This document shows positions 23,980 to 33,880 of a stretch of 64,000 bases of DNA, in pieces; within the stretch, counting starts at the first letter, position 1, and the number at the start of each line of letters is the position of its first letter. The stretch comes from Kappaphycus alvarezii. Lineage: Eukaryota > Rhodophyta > Florideophyceae > Gigartinales > Solieriaceae. The notes under the pieces are model-generated. The model saw only the letters and a program-made list of their open reading frames with translations. It was not told the origin of the DNA and did no database searches. The position numbers were made by a program, and so were the translations under genes. The stretch covers positions 1,116,001 to 1,180,000 of the forward strand of contig NADL03000665.1 of NCBI GenBank assembly GCA_002205965.3, written 5' to 3'.

Positions 23980-24804
23980 ATGACCAGGGGAGAAAGGGCG
24001 GTTGCATTTATTCTTGGGGTCATAACTTGTTCACTGCTGAGCTGTGGCCTTAGTCTAATTGCCAGAGAAAATGACTTATTCTATCAGGGGCTCATTCAAT
24101 TGCTGCGCACATGTCGGAGGAATTGGCGCCGTTACAAAATCAAACTTCCTCTCGAACTGCAACCACGCATGGCTCCAACCTATATCCATACAATGGAGCA
24201 CATCATGACGCAGGTCAAAGAGATGACACGAAAGACGCCCTGGAGGGCACCATATCCGAGAACATCCTTCAAGTTGATGGATCAAATCGCTCTTCGCAAT
24301 TGTGGCAGTCTCTGCAAGAGCGGTTAGGCTTTCGAACCAGGGGTTACCAACCTAATGGGGGATTTGGTGAATTCCTCCGCAGTTTGTTCGCAAGGTTAAA
24401 TATCGCCTTTCCGGCTACAAGAAATGTATCAGGTCGGGGTTGGTGGATCCGACGTAGATGGTGTTAAAGCACAGTCTTCAGGTCAGAATCATGATGCGCC
24501 TAACTTGGAATCTCGCTCTGTTGTGAGACCCTACCAAGACTTTCATTCTTCCCGCCTTCAGGCTGATGGACTCTCACCTATGAAAAAGAGGTTGGGAGCT
24601 GGGAATTGGATAACAGCTGTTCTTGGAGGAATCATGGGAATAGTTGCATGTGCGCTGATCGCGACAGGGGCTCTTATGCTCATAACCAGTCGACGGGATC
24701 ATGAAGGGCCAGTGCGACGAACTATATTCAATACCCTGGAGGACAACGGAAATGGCGACACTGGGGACTCTGTTGATGAAATTGTCCCGGAAGAGGCAGT
24801 CTGA
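23980..24804 (+). CDS. Predicted signal-peptide, single-pass membrane protein (two frameshifts)
   Basis: Met at 23980 begins MTRGERAVAFILGVITCSLL, a likely signal peptide or signal anchor. The frame slips near the GGGG at 24087, continues as a hydrophilic Ser/Gln/Asn-rich ectodomain (HMSEELAPLQNQTSSRTATT onward), slips again near the GGGG at 24434, and finishes in the first frame with a hydrophobic helix (ITAVLGGIMGIVACALIATG), a basic stop-transfer (TSRRDHEG) and an acidic tail ending EIVPEEAV. Topology would be type I with about 190 residues outside. I recognise no domain. Its architecture (signal, ectodomain, one C-terminal helix, short tail) is the same as that of the gene at 5828-7409. 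Each shift needs one base in a G-run, so the gene may be intact in the organism. Confidence 0.5.
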
Positions 24805-25198
24805 ATCCAATCAAGGGATTAACACTACGTCGTTGGAGTATGGTGGTGCTTATTTCTGAACACTTACTGTAACGTACAGTACAGTACAGTACAGTCTGTA
24901 CTGTATTTCGCAGAGGACAACGGGGCGGATCTCAGCACTAAATGGTGACCGGTTTTTCCGTTCGTCCAAAGACAGAGGAATCGGAAACAGCAGTCAATCC
25001 AAGACACTCCAAAGTACCTTCGACGGTGCGAAACTCTGTAAGAACTCGCGTTTGTTTTTTCTGATGAACGACATTTCTCACTTGAGGATTAGAAATTAGC
25101 TACTGTACTAAAAAATATGCTTACGCTGCAGATTCTGCCAGGCCCTGCAGTCGCAGCAATCTCCGCTGCCCAAGGATATCCCCAGAAGATTCAAAAGT
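24805..25198. other. Intergenic with CAGTA array
   Basis: TACAGTACAGTACAGTACAG lies at about 24875-24894, followed by its complement CTGTACTGTA. No gene. Confidence 0.55.
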
Positions 25199-25503
25199 TG
25201 GAACACTAGCTGTCCAGGCGAATTCTCCCCCCTTCCCTCGACCCGTCCCGCGATACACGCGACCTTGTTTTCCAGTTTCAGCCCCTCGCTTTTAACTCGC
25301 TAGGAGCTGCATGCCCTGATACCATCCGTTTCCTTGAACGTTTTATCGACCGAGCTGCGAACAAATGTCACGTCTCTGCCACCATCTTCCGCACACGCCT
25401 ATATCAACGCTTAAGCTGCATCATATGGTCGTCGATAGCGATGGCCATCACCTCGCGCGCTCCACTGCAGGTGACCGATGTTGACCATCCGATTAGATCT
25501 TAG
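25199..25503 (+). pseudogene. Extreme C-terminus of family A retroelement protein
   Basis: The plus strand encodes FQFQPLAFNSLGAACPDT, FIDRAANKCHVSA, RTRLYQRLSCIIWSSIAMAI and ends DHPIRS then TAG at 25501. The copy at 58400-58643 has the same order (LLAFDFLGAPSPGT, ASKCHSSPGVIRRR, YQRLSCTLWSSIAHAI, EVHPVRS, stop). The shared stop defines the true end of this protein family. No upstream RT sequence is present, so this is a 5'-truncated fragment, as LINE-type retroposition would leave. Confidence 0.62.
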
Positions 25504-25599
25504 TCTTAATAGGCGGTCAGGCAGTGCACACTCGAAATGACAGATGAGTAAAAATTAATTGTCACAGTAAGCGTGTAATGGTTCCTGGTTTTCTCGACA

Positions 25600-25999
25600 C
25601 CTACGAAGTACTGTTGCGGACATCAGAGGTATGGGAAGCACCAGAGGGGCTGACTTCTTCGACGTTGCGTTCATGAATCCACTTGCTCCCTCGAACACTC
25701 GGACCCGACGTTTCAAGCCCTTGACATCTCTGAACGCCGCGAAAGCGTCAAGGTTGAGAAGGTATCAAGATTTTATCACTACGCATGCCAAGCTCCGACT
25801 GATCCCAGTGCCAATACCCAGTCTTGGAGGGAGGGAACCTGGCGCATTTGCGGTGCTGACAGACGTCACCACCACCCTGTCCGTGCGACGCATGGAGACC
25901 TTAGGACGGGTGAGATCCGTCCTCATGAAAAGACACGCTACGGCGACGGTTCCTTCCAACGCAGCATGTCTTACGGCTGGTTTTACACCAGCCTTGTGA
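25600..25999 (+). pseudogene. Family B retroelement C-terminal tail
   Basis: 25631-25999 reads GADFFDVAFMNPLAPSN, TSLNAAKASRLRRYQDF, RLIPVPIPSLGGREPGA, then SNAACLTAGF. This matches the plus-strand copy at 8580-8937 and the minus copies at 5466-5060 and 9353-8937. It starts about 100 bases after the natural end of a family A protein, in the same orientation. 5'-truncated, no RT core. Confidence 0.6.
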
Positions 26000-26670
26000 G
26001 ATAGTCGCACCTGCCTCTGACTCCTTTTCAGGCCCTCCGATACATAGACCTGCCCTCCCCGGTCAGAGAAATAGCAGTCCTAAGTCCCTACTCTGTAAAG
26101 CACCCCAAATTCTCCCTCTGTGGTGGATGAATATCGTACTGTACGGTAGTTTACACCAAAGTTGAATCGTGGGTTGATGGTATCTATCTCGTTGTATACG
26201 GAGGCAATGTTCTCAGCACGTTGTCTTGGGGGGAAATGAGGGATGATTTAATATCTGAAAGATATGGTCGGTTGTCTTGGTGGTCTTCTCCCACGGAAAG
26301 AAACGACGTTGGGCTACCATCTATTTATTAGAATCCGCTTAGCGCATAGCCGGGCCCCCAACCGTTCGATCCTCGGCTAGCCTACTGCATTAGCCTCAAG
26401 TGAACCTCACATATTCTTCAAACCAGACCCTAAGGTACCCGGGACTGTGGGCTCGTAAGTTGCATCCTTTCCTATTCTCTTGAGGCGTACACGCTTGCAT
26501 CCTCAAGATGCCAAACTACTACATTTACATATACGACAACCCTCTTCACTGCTGGGTGCTCGGATGCTAATAGGGGGAAATTTGAGGTGTTTTTAATGCA
26601 TGAAAATAGTACTTGTTTTTGTTTGGCACTGGAAGGGGTTATATTTTCTTTTCGCATCTCTATTCGAGGG
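26000..26670. other. Intergenic, nothing recognised
   Basis: No supported gene. One CAGTA-like unit lies near 26137. Confidence 0.5.
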
Positions 26671-26674
26671 CTTC

Positions 26675-26771
26675 TAATTTTATTTTTTTTGTTTTCTTTT
26701 TCTCTTTTTTTGTTTTTTTTCTTTGTTCCCTTCCTTCTTTTTTTTGTTTTTTCTGGTTTTTTAGCTCAATA
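26675..26771. repeat. T-rich tract (A-rich on the minus strand) after the zinc-finger ORF
   Basis: Nearly uninterrupted T with scattered C and G on the plus strand. On the minus strand it is an A-rich tail beginning just after the stop codon of the zinc-finger ORF, and TTTTATT sits between. This is what a degenerated poly(A) tail of a retroposed transcript looks like. Confidence 0.6.
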
Positions 26772-26778
26772 AAATACT

Positions 26779-27486
26779 CTAATTACGTCTCTTCTCGGCG
26801 AGAAAGGAAGATCTCCTACGGTGCTTGTTACTGCGCAGGTGAGTCTCTAGGTCGATTTCCTGGGCGAAGGTAATGTCACAATCAGTACACCGCGGAAAAT
26901 CTTTGCTTTCCCTTAACCTTTGTTCTACCATTTGGTGCCTCCCGCCAGCCTGGTGGACGGCTTTCTGTCCGGAACTGACGAACTCGATGTCGCAGATGCG
27001 ACAGTGAAACTTAGGCTTTTTACCTTTATTCCTCTCCCTTCTCTCCCTGTCTGTTGCGAATTTAAAAGCTGTGGTACAGACAAGGTCAATGCAGGCCTGG
27101 GCCCGGTAGGAAGTAGCCACGGAAGAGGACCCAAGGGCGGTTGTACGGTGCGACGGACGGGACGAAGGCTGTGCAGAGCGAGGGGGTTGTCTTGAGTAGC
27201 TAGAGGCTTGGGAAGGAGACCTGTCCCGGATGGAGACCTGTTCGGATTCCTCTGACCCCTCTTCGGCCACGTCGTCAATAAGGGGATGCCTTGGGTAAGC
27301 TGTGATGGCAGAGCTCTCCCCTTCGGTAGATTTGTTGACGAGGCCTTCACTTTCTTCAATCCGACGGAGTTCCTGATATTTTTGATGATCCCTCGGGGTA
27401 CGTAGTGGCTTCCGTAACCCTACAACCATACCTGGAAGTTCCAGGAAGGTTTTTAAAGTATAGAAGTCACTGACGGTATTGCCCAC
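26779..27486 (-). CDS. Protein with two C2H2 zinc fingers
   Basis: This is the longest intact non-retroelement ORF in the window, 235 codons from Met at 27486. The N-terminal half is hydrophilic and low in complexity, rich in Ser, Arg and Pro (residues about 75-115). The C-terminal third has two fingers: C-x2-C-x12-H-x5-H in FHCRICDIEFVSSGQKAVHQ...RHQ (about residues 160-185) and a second of the same spacing in CTDCDITFAQEIDLETHL..NKH (about 197-220), followed by a basic tail. The wide His spacing is the U1/matrin type that often binds double-stranded RNA or DNA. No catalytic domain is present. The single exon and adjacent A-rich tract suggest a retrogene or an ORF from a non-LTR element. A host regulatory protein is the alternative. 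Confidence 0.65.
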   Translation of the reverse strand: MGNTVSDFYTLKTFLELPGMVVGLRKPLRTPRDHQKYQELRRIEESEGLVNKSTEGESSAITAYPRHPLIDDVAEEGSEESEQVSIRDRSPSQASSYSRQPPRSAQPSSRPSHRTTALGSSSVATSYRAQACIDLVCTTAFKFATDRERRERNKGKKPKFHCRICDIEFVSSGQKAVHQAGGRHQMVEQRLRESKDFPRCTDCDITFAQEIDLETHLRSNKHRRRSSFLAEKRRN

Positions 27487-27641
27487 TTGAATTTCGAGCT
27501 AAGCACCGAAAGTAAAGAGAGACAAGGGAACACCTGTAGTATAATGGGTATTTCCCCCTTGGACTTCGATATGCACACCGTAAGTCCAAGGAGACAAGAG
27601 AAACCACTGCCTAAAGGACAACAGAGAAGAGTACAGCAACG

Positions 27642-27778
27642 TTCGGGGGCTTTGTGGTTTTGGTTTTGGTATTTTTGGTTTGGGGCTTTGGGTTTGGGTT
27701 TGGGGCTTTGGAGGTTTGGGTTTGGGGGTTTGGGGTTTGGGTTCGGGGGTTTGGGGGTTTGGGTTTGGGTTTGGGGGT
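27642..27778 (+). repeat. Degenerate TTTGGG telomere-like G-rich tract
   Basis: About 135 bases consist almost only of GGGTTT, GGGGTTT and GGGGCTTT units, strand-asymmetric (G and T on the plus strand). This is the pattern of telomeric repeats and of G-quadruplex-forming DNA. It lies upstream of the minus-strand zinc-finger gene, about 150 bases from its start codon. Confidence 0.8.
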
Positions 27779-27964
27779 AGTCGTCGTTTTTTTTTGGTCG
27801 AGGCTCAAATCCCAGTCGACCAGCCTTTATATAGAGATTCGTAGTTTTCTAAAAACGCACAAATTGGTACTAAATTCCTAGCAAAATATAAAAAGTAGCC
27901 CCCAGACCCCCATATTCGCCTGTTTTGAGGCATCTCTGATGTACGGTTGTGCAGTGAACTCCAT

Positions 27965-28051
27965 TTGTGGCTCAGAGCCATGCACAGCACTGCACATGGC
28001 TCTCGTATTCCAAATTTGTGGCCACAGGACACCGACCACTATGAGCCACAA
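27965..28051. repeat. Nested inverted repeats
   Basis: Outer arms TTGTGGCTC (27965-27973) and GAGCCACAA (28043-28051) enclose inner arms AGAGCCATG (27974-27982) and CATGGCTCT (27995-28003). The inner pair forms a 9-bp stem with a 12-base loop. Confidence 0.55.
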
Positions 28052-28222
28052 AACAGATGCAACGGAAGTCATCTACCTTCCGTAAATGCTAATGTTTGGA
28101 CACATATCATAAACTTCAAATTGAAACAGCTTTTAAGTTCTGCTTTTCTGTCCTTTTTGAACCAATGCGACAGTAATTGAACGATGATTTAGATTGACAC
28201 CTTCTTCACCCAAATCGGCCAA

Positions 28223-30090
28223 GTGGCTGCCAACCAATCGCAATTTACAGAATTTATCCCGGACCAAGAATTTTCAATTTCTGGCTCTAATTTGGACACA
28301 TTCCACATTCACCCCAACTTCCATCGCATCCTCAAGAGCTGTGAAGACCATTTCAGCAGCAAACTGGTAGCTCCTGATGGGTTTGCCTCACGGCTTCGAC
28401 AAATTTCTCCAAACGGCTTCTTCGTGCTGCTCTACAAGCTGGTGGAGCGTTGCGCACTCTGCAGCAGCGCCTGCTGGGTACAGAACTCTCTTCGAAACGT
28501 TCGTGCTCGTCTCCGCAGGGCAAGATTGTGAGGAGCTGGCAAAGGATCTTTGCACAATTTTTCTCATCGTCTCATGGTGCCAAAGAATTGTCGACACTCT
28601 TCGTAACTTCAGGGGGATTCGTTCCACGGTGTTGGAGATGGCGGCGACCTCGTATGTTACTATATCGGATTGCCTTCGACGAACGATACCGACACGCGAC
28701 GCAATCCCTGCGTCCTCCAATTTAGCCTTCTCCTTCTCCGCCTTCGCGTCGAGCATTTTACACGTCTTGGGGAATTTTTTGGCAAAGTTTTTGTCAAAGT
28801 GGAAGATCCCCGTTACTATGAAAGAGAACGATACGTGTGCGGCAGTGATAATGTCAAAGGCATAAATAGTGCAAGCCAATTTGAAGTTGATACGAGTTGT
28901 GTCAACGTTTCCTTGTCATAGAAGCTCGTCTCTAATGTTCCCAAGGGATTTCTTAAATGTTTGGTTGACATTTTGGTCACAAAGTTGCAAGAAGTGCAAA
29001 GTGTTTGCCTCATTTACCACAGCCAAACAGTTGCGCGAATGGCACTCTAGTTTCCATCAGATGTCCTTTCTGGACGCGTGACCATCGAGAATCAATGCGT
29101 AGCTTTTCTCCTTGGCCAACACTCGGCGTACGAATTCATCAATGTGCTTCAAACCTGTTTGCATAATTGGGCCCTCCATATAGCCGTTCTCACTTATCTT
29201 GATAACAGCACTTGAAAACGGGAAGTAGTTCTCTGTGTGTAAGGTGCAATGGTTCTAGTTAGTAGAGTATGGAAGCTGCAGTACACTGGGGCCAACCACT
29301 TATTGGAGATTCTTTTTGCTACAATTACAAGAAGTGCGGTGTCACTAGGCCCGACGTGGAGCAAGCAATAAGGGCAGTGATGTGTTGACTGGATACATAG
29401 GTCGATTTCATAGACCTGTAGCCACCTCCCTTCGAGGTTGCTGGACACAATACGCGTCAATGCTTTCCGAAGCTCGCATCTACTGCGGTCTCGTCTACAT
29501 TCCAAGGGCGATTAAAATTGGACAATAGACCGCTGTTATACTTCTCCAGGTCTTCCATAATATCGATGAAGATCTGGACAAGCTTTTCATTCTCTGCGGC
29601 CAATTTGGCGGTCTCCTTATTCGAGTGTCGTCTATGTGTTAGGTCTCTGTTCCTCGCACGAAAGCAACGAATTGCATCTGCCGACGGCACACCTTTGGAC
29701 CACCTTGTGCGACCATCCGCAGCTATACGGGCAAGCGAGTAGCGAAGGCTATGGAAGTCTGCGGCGAATCCCGCGCGTGCTGCCTTGAGCATATATTGCT
29801 TCACGATGGCGGTCTCAGAAGCCGGAATCACGGGTGAGCGCCCTTGCATGGGCTCCGCGGACAGCATCTTTCCCAATTACTCTTCGTTGTTACTCTTCTT
29901 GAGCTTATTTAAGGTTCATACAGTTGACTTGCCTACTGCTAACATTCTTGCAATTGCTCGAACGTAATGCTTGTTTTCTTTAATAAGTTGCACAGCCTCC
30001 CGTCGCTTGGAGCATAGCTTTTCTGCTCTTGCAATTTGACGTTTGCGCTTTACCGTATGTCTGGGTGGAATAGGAGGTGGTGCAGTAGTC
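28223..30090 (-). pseudogene. Decayed DDE_1 (pogo/jerky-like) transposase
   Basis: Reading the minus strand from about 30090: KRKRQIARAEKLCSKRREAV and HYVRAIARMLAVGKSTV, an N-terminal helix-turn-helix of the psq type. Then 29876-29457 with a second DNA-binding-like region and RPWNVDETAVDASFG, the first catalytic Asp motif of DDE_1 enzymes (W-N-x-D-E). Then about 29400-29250 in another frame with HITALIACSTSGLVTPHFLL. The C-terminal part (28879-28388) is one 163-codon frame with a coiled-coil-like, charged stretch. The second and third acidic motifs are not recognisable because stops and frame changes break 28880-29250. Length and order fit a pogo/jerky family enzyme. No terminal repeats were found. 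Confidence 0.62.
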
Positions 30091-30099
30091 AGAGGCCGA

Positions 30100-32938
30100 G
30101 TTATGCGAGTGTTAGGATAAAGAACAGTGTTCTCTTTATGATAAATTTTGTTTCAAGGTACTTCGAAGGGCGGAAATGCCCTGGGGGACCACCTCGGATG
30201 GGTTTCGGCAGGGTCTTACGGTGCAAAATATTTAGCGGGAAGCCGTCCAAAATTTAGGAATGTCCAAAATTTAGCCATTTTAGAAGACACTTGAATATTC
30301 TAGCTGGTTTCATACGCTCAAGTGTTTTTTGTTTGTGGTTTCGCGCCAATGTTACACTGAATTAAAATTGCTTGTAATTTTGTCCATGATGGGAAAATCA
30401 TAAACGCATATTCCCATAAATAAAAAAATGGTAATAAAGCAATTGCTCCAATGAGCTTAGCTTATCAAAAACAACAAAAAAACAAGTCTGAGAGTACTTG
30501 TCAAGTTCACAAAGATTCTCTGAATTCTTTATCCTTTTCGCCACCACTCTACATCAAATGCAGCAATTCAATTCGTTCACACTAATTGAGGTGCATAATT
30601 ATTTAAATTCCCTTAAAATTTTTAAAAAATAATAGTTGAAGAGTTCGTAGTTAATACTCGTCCTTTCAAGCGACAAATATAGAAGTTTTACAACTGTGAA
30701 GTGCAACATCGGGGTGTATGGGTGCAAGGCAATTCTATTGCAACCATCAATTTTTTTTGTGAGAAAGACCATCGTTGGATCCCAAATACTGCATGATGAA
30801 CATTCGGTTAGCTTTTCACTACTGATTCTCATTCGGAACTGCATTGCATGTGTGGTAGCGTACCGAACTATAGAATGTGTATTCCTAACTAATACCATAT
30901 GACGCCCCGCTTTCTTTCTGATGTTTCATAATTCAGACCGGCCAGTTAAAAATCCTTTTCCACCGATGAAAATTATTTATGAGATAATGGTATGATGAGT
31001 ATCTCTCAACCGTATCATCCGTGTGGCATCTATGTACGACTACAAAAGGATATTACTGTTATTTATAAGACATTGACACACAACCATTATGTAAGAGCCT
31101 TATATTATTCCAGTTTTCTCATCTCGCACTCCTATAGCTACTACGTAGTCATGTGGTAATACTAGAACCACTTTCTCAATCAAAAATACCAAGGAGACAG
31201 GAACTGAGCCTGGAACCACAAATTTTTGGCTTAAACGAAGCGATTTTATCGATTCAGGTCATTGAAAGATAGCTTGGACTTTGGAGGACAGCATTATCAT
31301 CCTTTTTGAAGAACTAATTGAGAAGTAGGGTCGTATTTCTCGTTTTACTCGACGATAAATGGTCACAAGGGATGAAAGTAGGCTGCTTCGGGCAGCTTTT
31401 GACTCAAAAAAGGTCAAGAACTCTGATAAATGAGCTCATTTTCCCCATGTCGCCGAGAGAAACAAGGAAATACCTCTATGGATCCGTTTTCCACTGATAT
31501 ATGAAAATACAGTAGCCTCCTTCCCTGCAAGCGCACCGCGATTCAACAATGAAATTTGCATGAACTCATTCGCACAAGGGCAGAGATTGATGGAATCATG
31601 TCGTTTAGAGTGACGAAATGCGGTTCAATTGCGATGGACCCAGTGGTGTACAAAGCCATAAGCACTATGAAGGGAGCAAGTAACTTACTTTTCTACTTGC
31701 AAGCATGCGAGAAGTCTGTTGGTGGTTTTGACAGTTTTTCTGTCCACACTGGAAGAAAAGTTTTGTGAAGGATAACGTAAGGAAAAATGAAGTGAAATAC
31801 GAGACGATTTTATAGGAATTTGGTGATTGCAGCTATGAATAGTTTCCAGTTGGATGGATAATCTAGCAATTTGATAATATCTCTCGTCCAGAGTAGCAAA
31901 AAATTGGTTCAAAGATAAAGGGCTTTATGTGCTGAAGCGCACTACCCAGTCTACGGATCTAAATACATTTGGAAACCTTTGTAGATCGCTTTGTAGGGCT
32001 TTCTGAACAAACTAAAGGTATTTATTTTCACTTCAGAAGTTTATAGAATGAATTACTAATAATTGGACCAACATTGGCCAAAGGCTGATAAAATCAATGC
32101 GTAATCATTGCATTAAGGTCATCGCGCAGCCTGTTGGGATGAACGATTACTAGTTGGGCTCAAAGTTTTAGTTTTTTCCCAGTAAAGAATAGAGTGTCTT
32201 ATGGAATCAATCAACGCGACAATCAACCCTATAAATCGATATGATGCACTACATTCTATCACTCAAATTTCTAAGTTGTGTAAGTTATTCTATTTTTTAA
32301 GCGTAAAATCGATTTCCACAACTATTTTGAAAGAAAGAAAAGGAAGAATGTATTTGTATATTTACCCGTTTCTCATTTTGAGCGTAAAGAGTGCACTCCT
32401 CCAGTGAGTACATATTGGGGCAACTTTGAACAGCATTTTGAATTCATTGGGTACTGGAAACGCTCATGTAATAAACCTATTTGCACATAAAGTAACTCCA
32501 CTTGTACAGTACAATTTCATCTCAATTTAATAGAATGTTATATATCTCTATCGGTAATAAAGTGCTTTATCTGCCGCTGAAATGGTGTGATTTAAGAGCA
32601 CATACGTAGCGATTCAGAAAGGAGCAAGTACAAAACTGCAGATAAATGTCAAAAAGACTGAAAAGAGCTTTTCATTGAGCACTTAAATTATTAACGGGAA
32701 GCTCGAATCTCCTTTAAATAACGTTGGAATAAGTTCGGTCCAGCAAAGAGTGACTGTTATCTAACACTCTCTTTAACACAAATAGCATTTTTATACCTTC
32801 CTTTCCACTAACTCTACAGCAAAAAAGCAAAAAACTGGTCTTCTGAAGATAAAGTCACAGAAGACCATGACACGGCCAGAATTTCTAACACTGTATTTAT
32901 ATTTATCTCTCAGCTTTTGTCGGTGGATTTTTTTGTTT
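30100..32938. other. Intergenic, nothing recognised
   Basis: AT-rich, short ORFs only. No RNA gene or structured repeat seen. One CAGTA unit lies at about 32505. Confidence 0.5.
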
Positions 32939-33278
32939 CTACCAATTCTCTTCCCAAATTTCTTTTCTGATTTTACTTTCTACAGATTTACTCCAGAAAG
33001 CGATGAAATCCTCACGTGTAAGGAAAACTGCGGAGTATACTAAATCAATCACTTCACAAGTAGGTTCTGTGGGTAGACCAGCTGTGCGAGGGAGCTCTTT
33101 TTGAATGTAGATTAGACTGTAGTTATAGGTCTGACGCTCTTCTGAATTGCAGCATCTAAATATATGAACGTGGAGCTCGGCTGACTCGACGGTATTGCCT
33201 CGTGAGTCCAGGACTATCTGAATGTTTGAGTGTGTTGCGAAAACTGTTGAGCTCTGTTCGAAACTAATTGAAGTGCTC
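32939..33278 (-). CDS. Candidate internal or terminal exon, unrecognised
   Basis: The minus strand is free of stops from about 33345 to a TAG at 32939-32941, with no Met, inside AT-rich DNA where stops are frequent. From 33278 the reading has a normal soluble-protein texture: HSNIQIVLDSRGNTVESAEL, LHVHIFRCCNSEERQTYNYS, EVIDLVYSAVFLTREDFIAF. Immediately upstream is a TATATGTTTTAG acceptor-like sequence (AG at 33280-33279 on the minus strand). I infer a last exon of a spliced gene reading leftwards. An open stretch of this length can occur by chance, so confidence is low. No domain recognised. Confidence 0.28.
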
Positions 33279-33704
33279 CTAAAACATATAGTACGTAGGT
33301 CACATATAAAAATTATGAAAAGAATCTTGAAGTACTTCTCAGGTCAGCGAAGTAGACCCAGCCTTCCTAAGAATCATTTTCCTATTCATGGAAAAAAGGC
33401 CCCAAGAAATTGTTGTTAACTGAAGTGCCGAGTTCAGCAGAACTTGTTAGTGTAATTTCACTTCTTTGCCTTTTTTTGACAGAAGAAAACTCGCAAAGAG
33501 GCTTACACTTATTACTGTACTTTACTGTTCAACCTAGAATTTGACCGTTATGTTTATGCAGTGCACAGTACTGTAAGCTTGAGCTGATCTACTTTAGATC
33601 AGCTCAAGCAAGTTAAGAATTAGACACTCACCGTTGTCTACATGTCTTCTAGGAACTTCCTTCGATCAATAGAAAGCATCATTTGACTCGCCGCGAAGTC
33701 TACA

Positions 33705-33880
33705 TAAGCCCCGGTCTCTCTCCATCTTCTACCTGGGTAAAGTTCCTCACCACCTTCTCCTCTCTCATCTCTCCTTCTTGGTCCCTCACTCTTTCTACTC
33801 TTCTCTCTCTCTCTCCTGCTCTCCCGCCCTCTCCCTCACTTCTGTCTGGCTCCCTCGCTCCCTCTCTCTCATTCTGTCCA
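33705..33880 (+). repeat. Polypyrimidine (CT-rich) tract
   Basis: Long run of C and T with TCTCTCTC and CTCCCTC units. The ORF of 115 codons across it is Ser/Leu/Pro-rich from the tract and not credible as a gene. Confidence 0.7.

Noticed and set aside
26340..26400. Possible tRNA around CCGTTCGATCCTCGG
   Set aside because: It resembles a T-arm, but no acceptor pairing or anticodon stem was found upstream.
27487..27780. ORFs rich in Trp, Gly, Phe and Leu across the TTTGGG tract
   Set aside because: Simple translation of the G/T repeat in different frames.
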